From NCBI GenBank assembly GCA_934373235.1, contig CAKROW010000020.1, positions 1 through 37,006 of the forward strand: a DNA stretch of 37,006 bases, read 5' to 3'. Shown here piece by piece: positions 1-7,531 of the stretch. The notes below the pieces were generated by a model. The model did no database searches. It saw nothing but the letters and a program-made list of their open reading frames with translations, and was not told the DNA's origin. This stretch comes from an uncultured Blautia sp. Lineage in GTDB: Bacteria > Bacillota > Clostridia > Lachnospirales > Lachnospiraceae. Positions within the stretch are counted from its first letter, which is position 1; every line of letters starts with the position of its first letter. The translations under genes and the position numbers were made by a program.

Positions 1-546
1 TCTTACTGGGGAAGTAAGGGCGGTATTACTGTGAGTGGAGGCGAGCCACTGTTACAGATCGATTTCCTCACTGAGCTTTTTAAGAAAGCCAAAAAACAGG
101 GAATCCACACAACTCTTGATACCAGCGGCAATCCTTACACAGAAGAAGGACCATGGCATGAAAAATGGGAAGAGCTGATGAAATATACAGATCTTGTCAT
201 GCTGGATATCAAGCACATTGACGAGGAACAGCATAAGATCCTCACAGGATGTACCAACAAAAATATCCTTGCCATGGCCCGGAAGCTTTCCGATATGGGC
301 GTAGCCATGTGGATCCGTCACGTGCTGGTACCGGAACGTAATGACCGTGATGATTACCTTTTCCGCCTGGCCGATTTTATCGGAACACTGAAAACCGTTG
401 AGAGAGTGGAAGTTCTTCCATATCATACACTGGGAACTTTCAAATGGGAAAACCTGCATATTGATTATCCGCTGAAGGGAATCAATCCGCCAACAAAAGA
501 GCGGATTGAAAATGCGGAAAAAATTCTGGGCTGTCGTCACAGCTAG
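1..546 (+). CDS. pflA: Pyruvate formate-lyase activating enzyme, C-terminal part (5' end outside window)
   Basis: Partial radical-SAM glycyl-radical activase. The frame is open from base 1 to the TAG at 544-546, giving 181 residues of a family that usually has about 245-250, so roughly the first quarter, with the CxxxCxxC iron-sulfur motif, lies outside the window. Visible family features are the SAM-binding SGGEPLLQ motif near the 5' edge, a TLDTSGN segment, a DLVMLDIKHID segment and the late WIRHVLVPE and PYHTLG segments typical of PflA. The known role of the family is to install the glycyl radical on pyruvate formate-lyase in the cytoplasm, so a pflB gene probably lies just upstream (inference). 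A strong terminator follows directly, making this the last gene of its unit. An activase for another glycyl-radical enzyme is possible but less likely given PYHTLG. Confidence 0.9.
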   Translation, partial: SYWGSKGGITVSGGEPLLQIDFLTELFKKAKKQGIHTTLDTSGNPYTEEGPWHEKWEELMKYTDLVMLDIKHIDEEQHKILTGCTNKNILAMARKLSDMGVAMWIRHVLVPERNDRDDYLFRLADFIGTLKTVERVEVLPYHTLGTFKWENLHIDYPLKGINPPTKERIENAEKILGCRHS

Positions 547-567
547 AGCATTATCACAGAATATAAG

Positions 568-610
568 ATCCTCCTGGATTCAATGTAGATCAGATCCAGG
601 AGGATTTTTT
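568..610 (+). terminator. Rho-independent terminator after pflA
   Basis: A perfect 12-bp stem (568-579 with 594-605) and a 14-nt loop are followed by a T run at 605-610, 22 bases after the pflA stop. Confidence 0.9.
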
Positions 611-631
611 CTATGCAATTGTTCACTTTGG

Positions 632-640
632 TGATATAAT
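632..640 (+). promoter_or_regulatory. Extended -10 promoter for the GGDEF/HD-GYP gene
   Basis: TGaTATAAT is an extended -10 hexamer at 632-640. No good -35 lies 16-18 bases upstream, which fits an extended -10 promoter. It sits after the pflA terminator and 67 bases before the next ATG. Confidence 0.5.
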
Positions 641-706
641 CAATTATATTTTTAGCATATAATTTTCAAACAAAGGATACAAAGTATAAAGGAAAAGAAG
701 AATATT

Positions 707-2791
707 ATGGAGACTGATAAAAGGATGACAATGGAAGCTGCTCTGGAGATGATCCGGCAGATGAAAAAAGTGTTTCCTGTTGTCCGTCTGCTGGATGGTA
801 AGCAGTTATCCAATGAGAGGCTTCCCGAACTTCGGGGGATTTCAGGTGAACCCTGTGTGTGCAGGCAACTGTGGAATGACAGGCTTCAATGTAAAAACTG
901 TGTGGTAAGAAGGGCGTTCAGGGAAAAGAAACAGATAGGCAAGCTGGAGATGGTAAGCTCTGATCTGTATCATGTAACCGGCAAATATATGGAGATCGAT
1001 GGAAAACCATATGTAATGGAACTGCTGAATCGCCTGGAAGACGATGAACTGCTTATATCTGCTGATCAGAAGATCCTGATCAGCGGGCTGACAGACTATG
1101 ACACCAAGCTTTACAAAGATGCACTGACCGGTGTATACAACCGTCGGTATTACGAAGAGAAGATAAGATCCCTCACAGAGCATTTCGGGGTTGCCATGCT
1201 GGATCTGGATGATTTTAAACTGTATAACGATACCTATGGACATCTTGCCGGGGATCGTGCACTTGATACCACAGTGAAGGTGGTGCGGAGCTGTATCAGA
1301 AAGGTAGATATCCTGATCCGTTATGGCGGAGACGAATTTCTTCTGGTTCTGCCGGATATTGATAAAGATACGTTCCGGGATAGACTAAGACAGATCCAGG
1401 AAGAGATACACAATGCAAGGGTGCCGGGATACCCCCAGCTCCGCCTGTCAGTCAGTATTGGCGGGGTGATGACTGAGGATGAAACTGTAGAGCAGGCCGT
1501 GAACCGTGCAGACCGTTTTATGTACCAGGCCAAACAGTACAAAAATATGGTAGTTACAGAACATGATCATGGGAAAGGCGGCCATTCTTCTGTGATGCCA
1601 GACATCAGCCGGGAGATGCAGGGCAGGGAAAAGATCCTGATCATTGATGATTCCGGTATGAACCGTATGATCCTGAGAGAGATCCTCAAAAGTGATTATG
1701 ATATCCTGGAAGCGGCTGACGGACAGGAGGGATTGAACATCCTGGAGCGTTTCAGGACAGATATTGCCCTGGTGCTCCTTGATATAGTTATGCCCAAAAT
1801 GGACGGATTCGGTGTTCTGGAGCATATGAACCGTGATACATCGATGAAAGAGATCCCGGTTATCATGATATCCGGGGAAGACTCGGATTCCTTTGTGAGA
1901 CGTGCCTATGATATGGGAGTTTCTGATTATATCAAGCGTCCTTTTGACTTCCAGGTGGTATACAGACGAGTGAGAAATACCATTACCCTTTATGCAAAAC
2001 AGAGAAGACTTTTCTCTCTTGTGACAAATCAGATCTACGAAAAAGAAAAGAACAATCGTATGATGATCGGGATCCTCAGCCAGATCATGGAGTTCAGAAA
2101 CGGAGAGAGCGGGATACATGTTCTCCATATCAACGTGATCACTGCAATGCTTCTGGAGAAGCTTGTCCGGAAAAGTGATGCGTATGACCTGTCCTGGCCG
2201 GAACGTCTGATGATCACCACTGCATCTGCTCTTCACGATATCGGAAAGATCGGAATTGATGATAAGATATTAAATAAACCAGGTGCGCTGACAGATGAGG
2301 AATATGAGATTACCAAGAAACATACGCTGATCGGAGCAGAGATCCTGGATAATCTTGATATATACAGAACAGAACCGCTGGTAAGGATCGCATCAGATAT
2401 ATGCAGATGGCATCATGAGCGGTATGATGGCAAAGGCTATCCGGACGGGCTGAAGGGTGAGCAGATCCCTATTTCAGCGCAGGTAGTATCTCTGGCAGAT
2501 GTGTATGATGCCCTGATAAGCGGACGTTCCTATAAGAAGGGATATTCTCACGAAGAGGCCCTGGAGATGATCCGGAAAGGATACTGCGGAGCTTTTAATC
2601 CGGTTCTTCTGGAGTGTCTGGAGGAGATCAGCGGTGATATCAAGAATGAACTGCAGGCATCTGTGGGAGAGGCGGTCTGCATACAGTCCGGATCACAACT
2701 GAGGAAAGAACTGCACAAATACCATGAGACAAAGGATCATCTTTTTAATAAGATATCCCGGGAGATGAGATTTGAACAACAGAATATATAA
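707..2791 (+). CDS. Cyclic di-GMP signalling protein: Cys-motif sensor, GGDEF, receiver and HD-GYP domains
   Basis: This 694-residue cytoplasmic protein carries both c-di-GMP synthesis and breakdown modules. Residues about 1-120 form a PAS-like input region with a CxC-x8-CxxC cluster near residues 49-62, possibly a metal or redox site. The diguanylate cyclase domain has an intact GGDEF at 207-211 and an RxxD product-inhibition site at 198-201, five residues upstream. A receiver domain starts near residue 308, with acidic residues 314-315 and phosphoacceptor Asp359 in LLDIVMPKMDG. The HD-GYP phosphodiesterase domain has His510-Asp511, His569-His570 and GYP at 577-579. All catalytic signatures look intact, so it may be bifunctional (inference). 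It has no transmembrane segment. It stands alone between two terminators, and no partner histidine kinase is nearby. ATG 707 has only a modest GAAG ribosome site at 697-700; ATG 725 is a less likely start. Confidence 0.9.
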   Translation: METDKRMTMEAALEMIRQMKKVFPVVRLLDGKQLSNERLPELRGISGEPCVCRQLWNDRLQCKNCVVRRAFREKKQIGKLEMVSSDLYHVTGKYMEIDGKPYVMELLNRLEDDELLISADQKILISGLTDYDTKLYKDALTGVYNRRYYEEKIRSLTEHFGVAMLDLDDFKLYNDTYGHLAGDRALDTTVKVVRSCIRKVDILIRYGGDEFLLVLPDIDKDTFRDRLRQIQEEIHNARVPGYPQLRLSVSIGGVMTEDETVEQAVNRADRFMYQAKQYKNMVVTEHDHGKGGHSSVMPDISREMQGREKILIIDDSGMNRMILREILKSDYDILEAADGQEGLNILERFRTDIALVLLDIVMPKMDGFGVLEHMNRDTSMKEIPVIMISGEDSDSFVRRAYDMGVSDYIKRPFDFQVVYRRVRNTITLYAKQRRLFSLVTNQIYEKEKNNRMMIGILSQIMEFRNGESGIHVLHINVITAMLLEKLVRKSDAYDLSWPERLMITTASALHDIGKIGIDDKILNKPGALTDEEYEITKKHTLIGAEILDNLDIYRTEPLVRIASDICRWHHERYDGKGYPDGLKGEQIPISAQVVSLADVYDALISGRSYKKGYSHEEALEMIRKGYCGAFNPVLLECLEEISGDIKNELQASVGEAVCIQSGSQLRKELHKYHETKDHLFNKISREMRFEQQNI

Positions 2792-2850
2792 GGATTGGAT
2801 TCATGGACATATGGCAGAGGGAACATGGATGTCCGCTTTACAATCCGCAA

Positions 2851-2890
2851 AAAAAACCGGAAGCTGGATCATACCAGCTCCCGGTTTTTT
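2851..2890. terminator. Bidirectional terminator between convergent genes
   Basis: CCGG-A-AGCTGG / CCAGCT-C-CCGG hairpin (2857-2867 with 2874-2884), flanked by six or more A residues on the left and six T residues on the right, so it can end transcription from both sides. The TGA of the minus-strand acyltransferase (2869-2871) lies in the hairpin loop. Confidence 0.85.
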
Positions 2891-3609
2891 ATAAGCATTT
2901 CTCTGATGATATTCTGTGTGTAAGCCCCCAGATGACGCTGTGTATCCCGGTCAAGTTCTTCCGGGATGATAGGTCTGCCATATTCGATGACAATATGGGA
3001 AGCTTTCATTTTGGGAAAACTGGCCTCCCAGATACTGGCAGAATTATTGATGGCAATAGGAATAATGGGGCATTTTGATTTAGTGGCGATCTTGAAGCTT
3101 CCCTCATGGAACGGAAGCAGCTCTGTCTCATCTTCATTTTTGTTGCGGGTACCCTCCGGGAAGATACATATGGAAATTCCGGATTTCACATTTTCTACTG
3201 CCTGAAGGATGGTCTTCAGCCCCTGCTTGATGTCCTGACGGTCAAGGAAGAGACAGTGAAGATTATGCATCCAGTCAGAGAGAAGAGGATAACGTTCCAT
3301 CTCTTTTTTGGCAACATAACCGGTGCGGATAGGGCAGCGGCTGTAGGTGAGCAGGATGTCAAAATAGCTTCTGTGATTACAGATATAAAGTACTGGTGTA
3401 TCCTTTGGTACATTTTCCTCGCCAATAACTGTGATATCAGCTCCTGTAAGCTTCAGGATCACACGGAAGATCCACTGGACCATGCGAAGGGAACTGACAT
3501 CCTTTGCCATGGGAGCGAATTTGCCGATGACCCATTCCACCAGAAGTACAGGAATGGTGAGGACAAGGTACAGGATAACTGTAATACAGACAAGTATAAA
3601 TCGTATCAT
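2869..3609 (-). CDS. plsC: 1-acyl-sn-glycerol-3-phosphate acyltransferase (PlsC family)
   Basis: This 246-residue membrane-associated acyltransferase is predicted to make phosphatidic acid from lysophosphatidic acid at the cytoplasmic face. The N-terminal 30 residues form one hydrophobic segment. The HxxxxD catalytic motif is NHRSYFD (His79, Asp84), and the glycerol-phosphate-binding motif is FPEGTR at 150-155; both are intact. Length is normal for the family. The gene is monocistronic on the minus strand, with a good promoter upstream and a terminator that overlaps its last codons. Substrate preference within the PlsC family cannot be read from sequence, so a lyso-ornithine-lipid or other acyltransferase is not excluded. 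Confidence 0.9.
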   Translation of the reverse strand: MIRFILVCITVILYLVLTIPVLLVEWVIGKFAPMAKDVSSLRMVQWIFRVILKLTGADITVIGEENVPKDTPVLYICNHRSYFDILLTYSRCPIRTGYVAKKEMERYPLLSDWMHNLHCLFLDRQDIKQGLKTILQAVENVKSGISICIFPEGTRNKNEDETELLPFHEGSFKIATKSKCPIIPIAINNSASIWEASFPKMKASHIVIEYGRPIIPEELDRDTQRHLGAYTQNIIREMLIKNRELV

Positions 3610-3629
3610 GGCTTTATCCTTTCGTATTA

Positions 3630-3673
3630 ATGATATATATCATAATTATACGAAGAAATCCCCATACTTGCAA
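3630..3673 (-). promoter_or_regulatory. Promoter of plsC with a palindrome at the predicted transcription start
   Basis: On the minus strand TTGCAA (3673-3668), a 17-base spacer and TATAAT (3650-3645) form a good promoter. Just downstream, around the expected start point, 3630-3643 is the perfect 14-bp palindrome ATGATATATATCAT, a possible operator. The palindrome is AT-only, so chance is a serious alternative. Confidence 0.6.
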
Positions 3674-3748
3674 GGACGGCAGTACATAAAATCCGGAGAT
3701 ATTACATAGAATTAATATTGAGTAATGCAGAAAAACAGGGAGAATATT

Positions 3749-4153
3749 ATGAAAAGAGCAGTTTTTCTGCTTTGGATGGCTGTGATGCTTTGTTCCCTGT
3801 GCAGCTGCAGCCTGATCCGCATTGAGGAAGAGGAGCGAAAACCGGTTTCCTATACAGTTATAAAAAAACAGGAAATTCCCAGGGAGCTGTCCAACATCAT
3901 AGAGGAAAAGAAAGAAAAGGAATTTCAGATAACCTACGAAAAAGATGAAGACCTGTATCTTGCCAAAGGTTACGGCAGACAGATGAGTGGCGGTTACAGC
4001 ATCCAGGTGGAAGAACTTGGAGCGACAGAAAATACACTTTTTTTTGCGACAAAGCTCATAGGTCCGGGGGATCTTAAGGAGGCCGGCGTTCCCTCATATC
4101 CCTGCGTTGTCATAAGAACAAAAGCACACAGAGAATCAGTAGTCTTTCAGTAA
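3749..4153 (+). CDS. PrcB-like secreted lipoprotein
   Basis: Small lipoprotein of 134 residues. The N-terminus is a typical lipoprotein signal: Lys-Arg, a hydrophobic stretch and a Cys-rich lipobox region (LCSC). The C-terminal half contains SGGYSIQVEELG...LIGPGD...SYPCVVIRTK, which matches the pattern of the PrcB C-terminal domain found in treponemal protease-complex subunit PrcB and many uncharacterised Firmicute lipoproteins. I chose ATG 3749 because AGGGAG at 3737-3742 is correctly spaced; the upstream ATG at 3725 lacks a ribosome site and would add residues before the signal peptide. It ends 25 bases before sipL, so the two are probably co-transcribed, and a sporulation-linked envelope role is an inference from that position. 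No catalytic residues are visible. Confidence 0.7.
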   Translation: MKRAVFLLWMAVMLCSLCSCSLIRIEEEERKPVSYTVIKKQEIPRELSNIIEEKKEKEFQITYEKDEDLYLAKGYGRQMSGGYSIQVEELGATENTLFFATKLIGPGDLKEAGVPSYPCVVIRTKAHRESVVFQ

Positions 4154-4178
4154 AATAGCAGGAAGAGGGGATGGAAGT

Positions 4179-5735
4179 ATGGAATTAAAAAAAGAAAATA
4201 TGCAGGTACTTCGTATAAAAAGCAAGGCCATGAGCCAGGTTACTTTTGACGTGGATTTTAATGTGCCGGATTCCAGGCCGGATATCGGACGGATGATCCA
4301 GAACAAAGGGATGGTATCCATGGATGAAGTAAGGCTCAGCGACGGTCACGGACATCTTCGGGGAAATCTTATCGCAGATCTTCTCTATGTGGGGGAAGAG
4401 GAAGGAAAAATCAGCAGTTTGTCCGCAAAACTGCCATTTGATGAAACTCTGAACCTGGAAAACATCACAAACGGTGACAAAATGTGCCTGAAGTGGGAGA
4501 TTGAGGATCTGAGTATCCACCTTATCAATTCCAGGAAACTGAACATCAAGGCCCTGGTGACTTTTTATGCAAGTGTCAATGAGCTGGCGGTAATCCATCT
4601 TCCTGTATCTGTGGAACCCCGGGATATTTCTGTGAAAAAACGCCATGTCCGTTTTATGGGACTTAAAATACATAAAAAGGATACCCTGCGGATCAAGGAT
4701 GAGATCACCCTGGCATCCAACAAGCCTAATATTTCCAGCCTGATCTGGTATACTGTAAATATACAGGGGCTTGATCTGCGTCCGGAGGAAAATATGGTAA
4801 AGGCAAGGGGAGAACTGTGTGTATTTGCCATGTATGGATCCGATGACCAGGAAGCACCGGTGCAGTGGCTGGAATATTCCCTTCCATTTACAGGAGAGGT
4901 GGAATGTGAAGGCTGTACAGAGGAACTGATCCCAAATATCGAAACGGCTGTTATGCACCAGAGCCTTGAGGTAAAACCGGATGCAGACGGTGAGGAACGG
5001 ATCCTGGTGGCAGATGTTGTGCTGGAGCTGGATATGAAATTATACCAGGAAAAAGAGCTGGATCTTGTGATGGATGTGTATACACCATCAAAGGAATGTA
5101 TTCCGGTGGCAGAAAATGAGCTTCTGGAGAGCCTGCTTGTAAGGAATTTTTCCAGGTGCAGGATCAGTGACCGGGTACAGGTAAAAAATGACCAGGCAAA
5201 AGTACTCCAGCTCTGTCACAGCCAGGGAAAGGTAAAGATCGACAAGACCAGGATCGTAGAAAACGGTGTGCAGGCAGAAGGGATCATCCAGCTTAAGATT
5301 CTGTATATCATGGGAAATGATGAGATGCCTTTTTATTCCATGGAAGTCATGCTCCCCTTTACCCATGTGGTGGAAGCAAGAGGGATCACAGAGGACTGTG
5401 CCTGGTATCTTCAGGCGGATCTGGAGCAGCTTTCTGCATCTATGGTGGACGGAAATGAGATCGAGATCAAGGCAGCAGCAGGACTGAACCTTATCACAGT
5501 GAAAAGACAGGAGATCCCGGTGATCGACAAGGTGGAGGAAAAACCTCTTGATATGAAAAAAATCCAGGCAATGCCGGGAATCCTTGTATATATGGTAAAA
5601 CCAGGGGAGGAGCTGTGGGACATTGCCAGGCGTTTTTATACCACAGTGGATGAGATCCGCTCTTTAAATGACCTTGGGGAAAAAGAGCCGGAGTCCGGAA
5701 CACCTCTGCTGGTAGTAAAAAAAGTAGAAGGTTAA
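4179..5735 (+). CDS. sipL: SipL-like spore coat morphogenesis protein (DUF3794/SPOCS repeats plus LysM)
   Basis: 518 residues. The body consists of DUF3794 (SPOCS) repeats, with the characteristic VPDSRPDIGRMIQNKG segment near residues 29-44, and the C-terminus (about 470-518) is a LysM domain beginning VYMVKPGEELWDIARRF. This architecture and length match SipL of Clostridioides difficile, which binds the SpoIVA ATPase through its LysM domain and is needed to localise the coat around the forespore. There is no signal peptide, as expected for a mother-cell cytoplasmic coat protein. It is followed by ispE and preceded by a lipoprotein gene. Expression from a mother-cell sigma factor (SigE) is expected for the family, but I could not identify such a promoter with confidence. 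Confidence 0.85.
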   Translation: MELKKENMQVLRIKSKAMSQVTFDVDFNVPDSRPDIGRMIQNKGMVSMDEVRLSDGHGHLRGNLIADLLYVGEEEGKISSLSAKLPFDETLNLENITNGDKMCLKWEIEDLSIHLINSRKLNIKALVTFYASVNELAVIHLPVSVEPRDISVKKRHVRFMGLKIHKKDTLRIKDEITLASNKPNISSLIWYTVNIQGLDLRPEENMVKARGELCVFAMYGSDDQEAPVQWLEYSLPFTGEVECEGCTEELIPNIETAVMHQSLEVKPDADGEERILVADVVLELDMKLYQEKELDLVMDVYTPSKECIPVAENELLESLLVRNFSRCRISDRVQVKNDQAKVLQLCHSQGKVKIDKTRIVENGVQAEGIIQLKILYIMGNDEMPFYSMEVMLPFTHVVEARGITEDCAWYLQADLEQLSASMVDGNEIEIKAAAGLNLITVKRQEIPVIDKVEEKPLDMKKIQAMPGILVYMVKPGEELWDIARRFYTTVDEIRSLNDLGEKEPESGTPLLVVKKVEG

Positions 5736-5781
5736 TTGAGAAAAAATCAGGGAAAATGAGAAAAACAGTTGGATTTTGCTG

Positions 5782-5810
5782 TTGAAATAACAGTTAAAAT
5801 CGTATAAAAT
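5782..5810 (+). promoter_or_regulatory. Likely promoter for ispE-gntR
   Basis: TTGAAA at 5782-5787 and TAAAAT at 5805-5810 with a 17-base spacer, 43 bases before the ispE start. This would give the housekeeping gene vegetative transcription independent of sipL. Confidence 0.5.
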
Positions 5811-5853
5811 ACAGGTATAAATACTGTATACAAAGTACAAATGGAGGGGTTTT

Positions 5854-6735
5854 ATGCGCTTAAAGGCAATGGCGAAGATCAATCTCGGACTGGATGTCCT
5901 GGGAAAGAGAGAAGATGGATATCATGATGTCCGTATGATCATGCAGACAGTGAGGATGTATGATATGCTGGATATCAGAAAGACGAAGAGGCCGGGGATC
6001 ACGCTTAGCACAAACCTTCCGTTTATTCCTTCTGACAGAAGAAACCTTGTGTATAAGGCTGCGGAAATGCTTATGGAGGAGTTTGACATCCAGGAAGGTA
6101 TTTCCATGAAGCTCCGGAAATTTATTCCTGTGGCAGCGGGAATGGCAGGTGGAAGTTCCGATGCGGCAGCAGCTTTTGTAGGCGTGAACCGCCTTTTTCA
6201 TCTGGGGCTTACGGAGCAGGAGCTTATGGAGCGTGCCGTGAAGGTAGGAGCTGATGTTCCCTACTGTATCATGAGAGGAACTGCCCTTGCAGAGGGGATC
6301 GGTGAGGAACTGACCAGGCTTCCGGGAGTTCCGGAGTGTTATGTTCTCATAGGCAAGCCGAAGATCAATGTTTCCACAAAGGTGGCGTATGAGAACCTGA
6401 ATCTGGCAGGGATCACCCGGCATCCGGATATTGACGGAATGATAGGAGCTATCCGTGAAGGCGACCTTTACGGTATTACATCCAGGATGGAGAATGTGTT
6501 TGAACCGGGAATCGTCCGCCAGTATCCGGTGATCGGAGAGATCCGGAGCCTTATGGAAGAGAACGGAGCTATCCGTGCCATGATGAGCGGAAGCGGTCCT
6601 ACTGTATTTGGTATTTTTGACAGCAGGGATAAGATGGCAGCGGCAGCAAAGAAACTGCGTAAAAGTGGTCTTGCAAAAACCGTATTTGCCACGGAGATTT
6701 ACAACAGAGATGGAGGAGTAGTTAATGACAAGTGA
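5854..6735 (+). CDS. ispE: 4-diphosphocytidyl-2-C-methyl-D-erythritol kinase
   Basis: 293-residue GHMP-family kinase of the MEP isoprenoid pathway. It phosphorylates CDP-methylerythritol at the 2-position with ATP in the cytoplasm. Visible motifs are the N-terminal AKINLGLDVLGKREDGYHDV (substrate-binding Lys and the GYH signature), the glycine-rich ATP loop PVAAGMAGGSSDAAA starting at residue 92, a GADVPYC segment, and the C-terminal MSGSGPTVFGIF. The start ATG at 5854 follows GGAGGGG with good spacing. The final 11 bases overlap the start of the GntR gene, so the two are translationally coupled. Length and motifs are normal. Confidence 0.96.
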   Translation: MRLKAMAKINLGLDVLGKREDGYHDVRMIMQTVRMYDMLDIRKTKRPGITLSTNLPFIPSDRRNLVYKAAEMLMEEFDIQEGISMKLRKFIPVAAGMAGGSSDAAAAFVGVNRLFHLGLTEQELMERAVKVGADVPYCIMRGTALAEGIGEELTRLPGVPECYVLIGKPKINVSTKVAYENLNLAGITRHPDIDGMIGAIREGDLYGITSRMENVFEPGIVRQYPVIGEIRSLMEENGAIRAMMSGSGPTVFGIFDSRDKMAAAAKKLRKSGLAKTVFATEIYNRDGGVVNDK

Positions 6736-7429
6736 TTTTTCTGTGGATATGAATGAGTATCTGCCGCTTCGGGATGTAGTGTTCAACACATTGCGGCAGG
6801 CAATTTTAAAGGGTGAGCTGAAGCCTGGAGAAAGACTTCTGGAAATAGCCCTCGCAGAAAAACTGGGAGTAAGCAGGACTCCGGTCCGTGAGGCTATGCG
6901 TAAGCTTGAGCAGGAAGGCCTTGTAGTAATGATCCCTCGCAGGGGGGCACAGGTTGCGAGCATTACGGAGAAGGACCTGAATGATGTTCTTGAAGTGCGT
7001 ATTGCACTGGAAAATGTGGCTATTGAGAAGGCCTGCAAGCTGATCACAGAGGAGGAGCTTGGACGGCTCTGGGTGGCAGCCAGGGAATTTGAGAGAACGA
7101 GAGCTGAGGGAAATCTGGTACGTCTTGCAGAGGCTGATGTAGCTTTTCACGAGATCATATATCAGGCTTCCGATAACAAGAGGCTGAACCAGGTACTGAA
7201 TAATCTCAGGGAACAGATGTACCGCTACCGTGTAGAGTACCTGAAGGAAGAGGATACCAGGAATCAGCTTGTCAGTGAGCATGAGGAGCTTGTAAGAGCT
7301 ATCCGGTCCAGAAATGTAGAGAGAGCCCAGGAGATCTCTTTTATGCATCTGGAAAACCAGCGCCGTGCCATCATCCGGACTATCCGTGCGGAAAATGCGG
7401 AGCGTACCGGCCGGAAGGGTACTGAATAA
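6725..7429 (+). CDS. GntR-family regulator, FadR/FCD subfamily
   Basis: 234 residues. A winged helix-turn-helix occupies roughly residues 13-75 (RQAILKGELKPGERLLE, then LGVSRTPVREAMRKLEQEGLV, the classic GntR signature), and an all-helical FCD ligand-binding domain covers about 85-225. The Asp/His positions used by many FCD proteins to bind a metal can be seen (ADVAFHEII, SEHEELV, FMHLENQ). The start overlaps ispE by 11 bases, with a GGAGGAG ribosome site inside ispE. The effector is unknown; FCD proteins usually sense small organic acids. A terminator follows, so it does not obviously share a transcript with gerA. Confidence 0.9.
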   Translation: MTSDFSVDMNEYLPLRDVVFNTLRQAILKGELKPGERLLEIALAEKLGVSRTPVREAMRKLEQEGLVVMIPRRGAQVASITEKDLNDVLEVRIALENVAIEKACKLITEEELGRLWVAAREFERTRAEGNLVRLAEADVAFHEIIYQASDNKRLNQVLNNLREQMYRYRVEYLKEEDTRNQLVSEHEELVRAIRSRNVERAQEISFMHLENQRRAIIRTIRAENAERTGRKGTE

Positions 7430-7452
7430 ATAATTCCGGAATGGATATATTA

Positions 7453-7484
7453 GGAGAGATGTGTAATGCATCTCTTCTTTTTTT
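7453..7484 (+). terminator. Terminator after the GntR gene
   Basis: A nine-pair stem (7453-7461 with 7469-7477, one G-U pair), a seven-base loop and T7 at 7478-7484. The ATG at 7466 that opens the longest version of the downstream frame lies inside this hairpin, which argues that it is not the real gerA start. Confidence 0.85.
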
Positions 7485-7531
7485 GGCTTGTTATCGGAAT
7501 ATGGAAAGTTTCTGGTTGGAAAGGCGGAAAT

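Noticed and set aside
5860..7047. Minus-strand open frame of 395 codons
   Set aside because: Antisense to ispE and the GntR gene, both unmistakable; no domain or ribosome site.
7466..7531. Upstream start for gerA at ATG 7466
   Set aside because: The ATG lies in the terminator hairpin of the previous gene, and the added residues look like terminator-encoded Phe-rich sequence.
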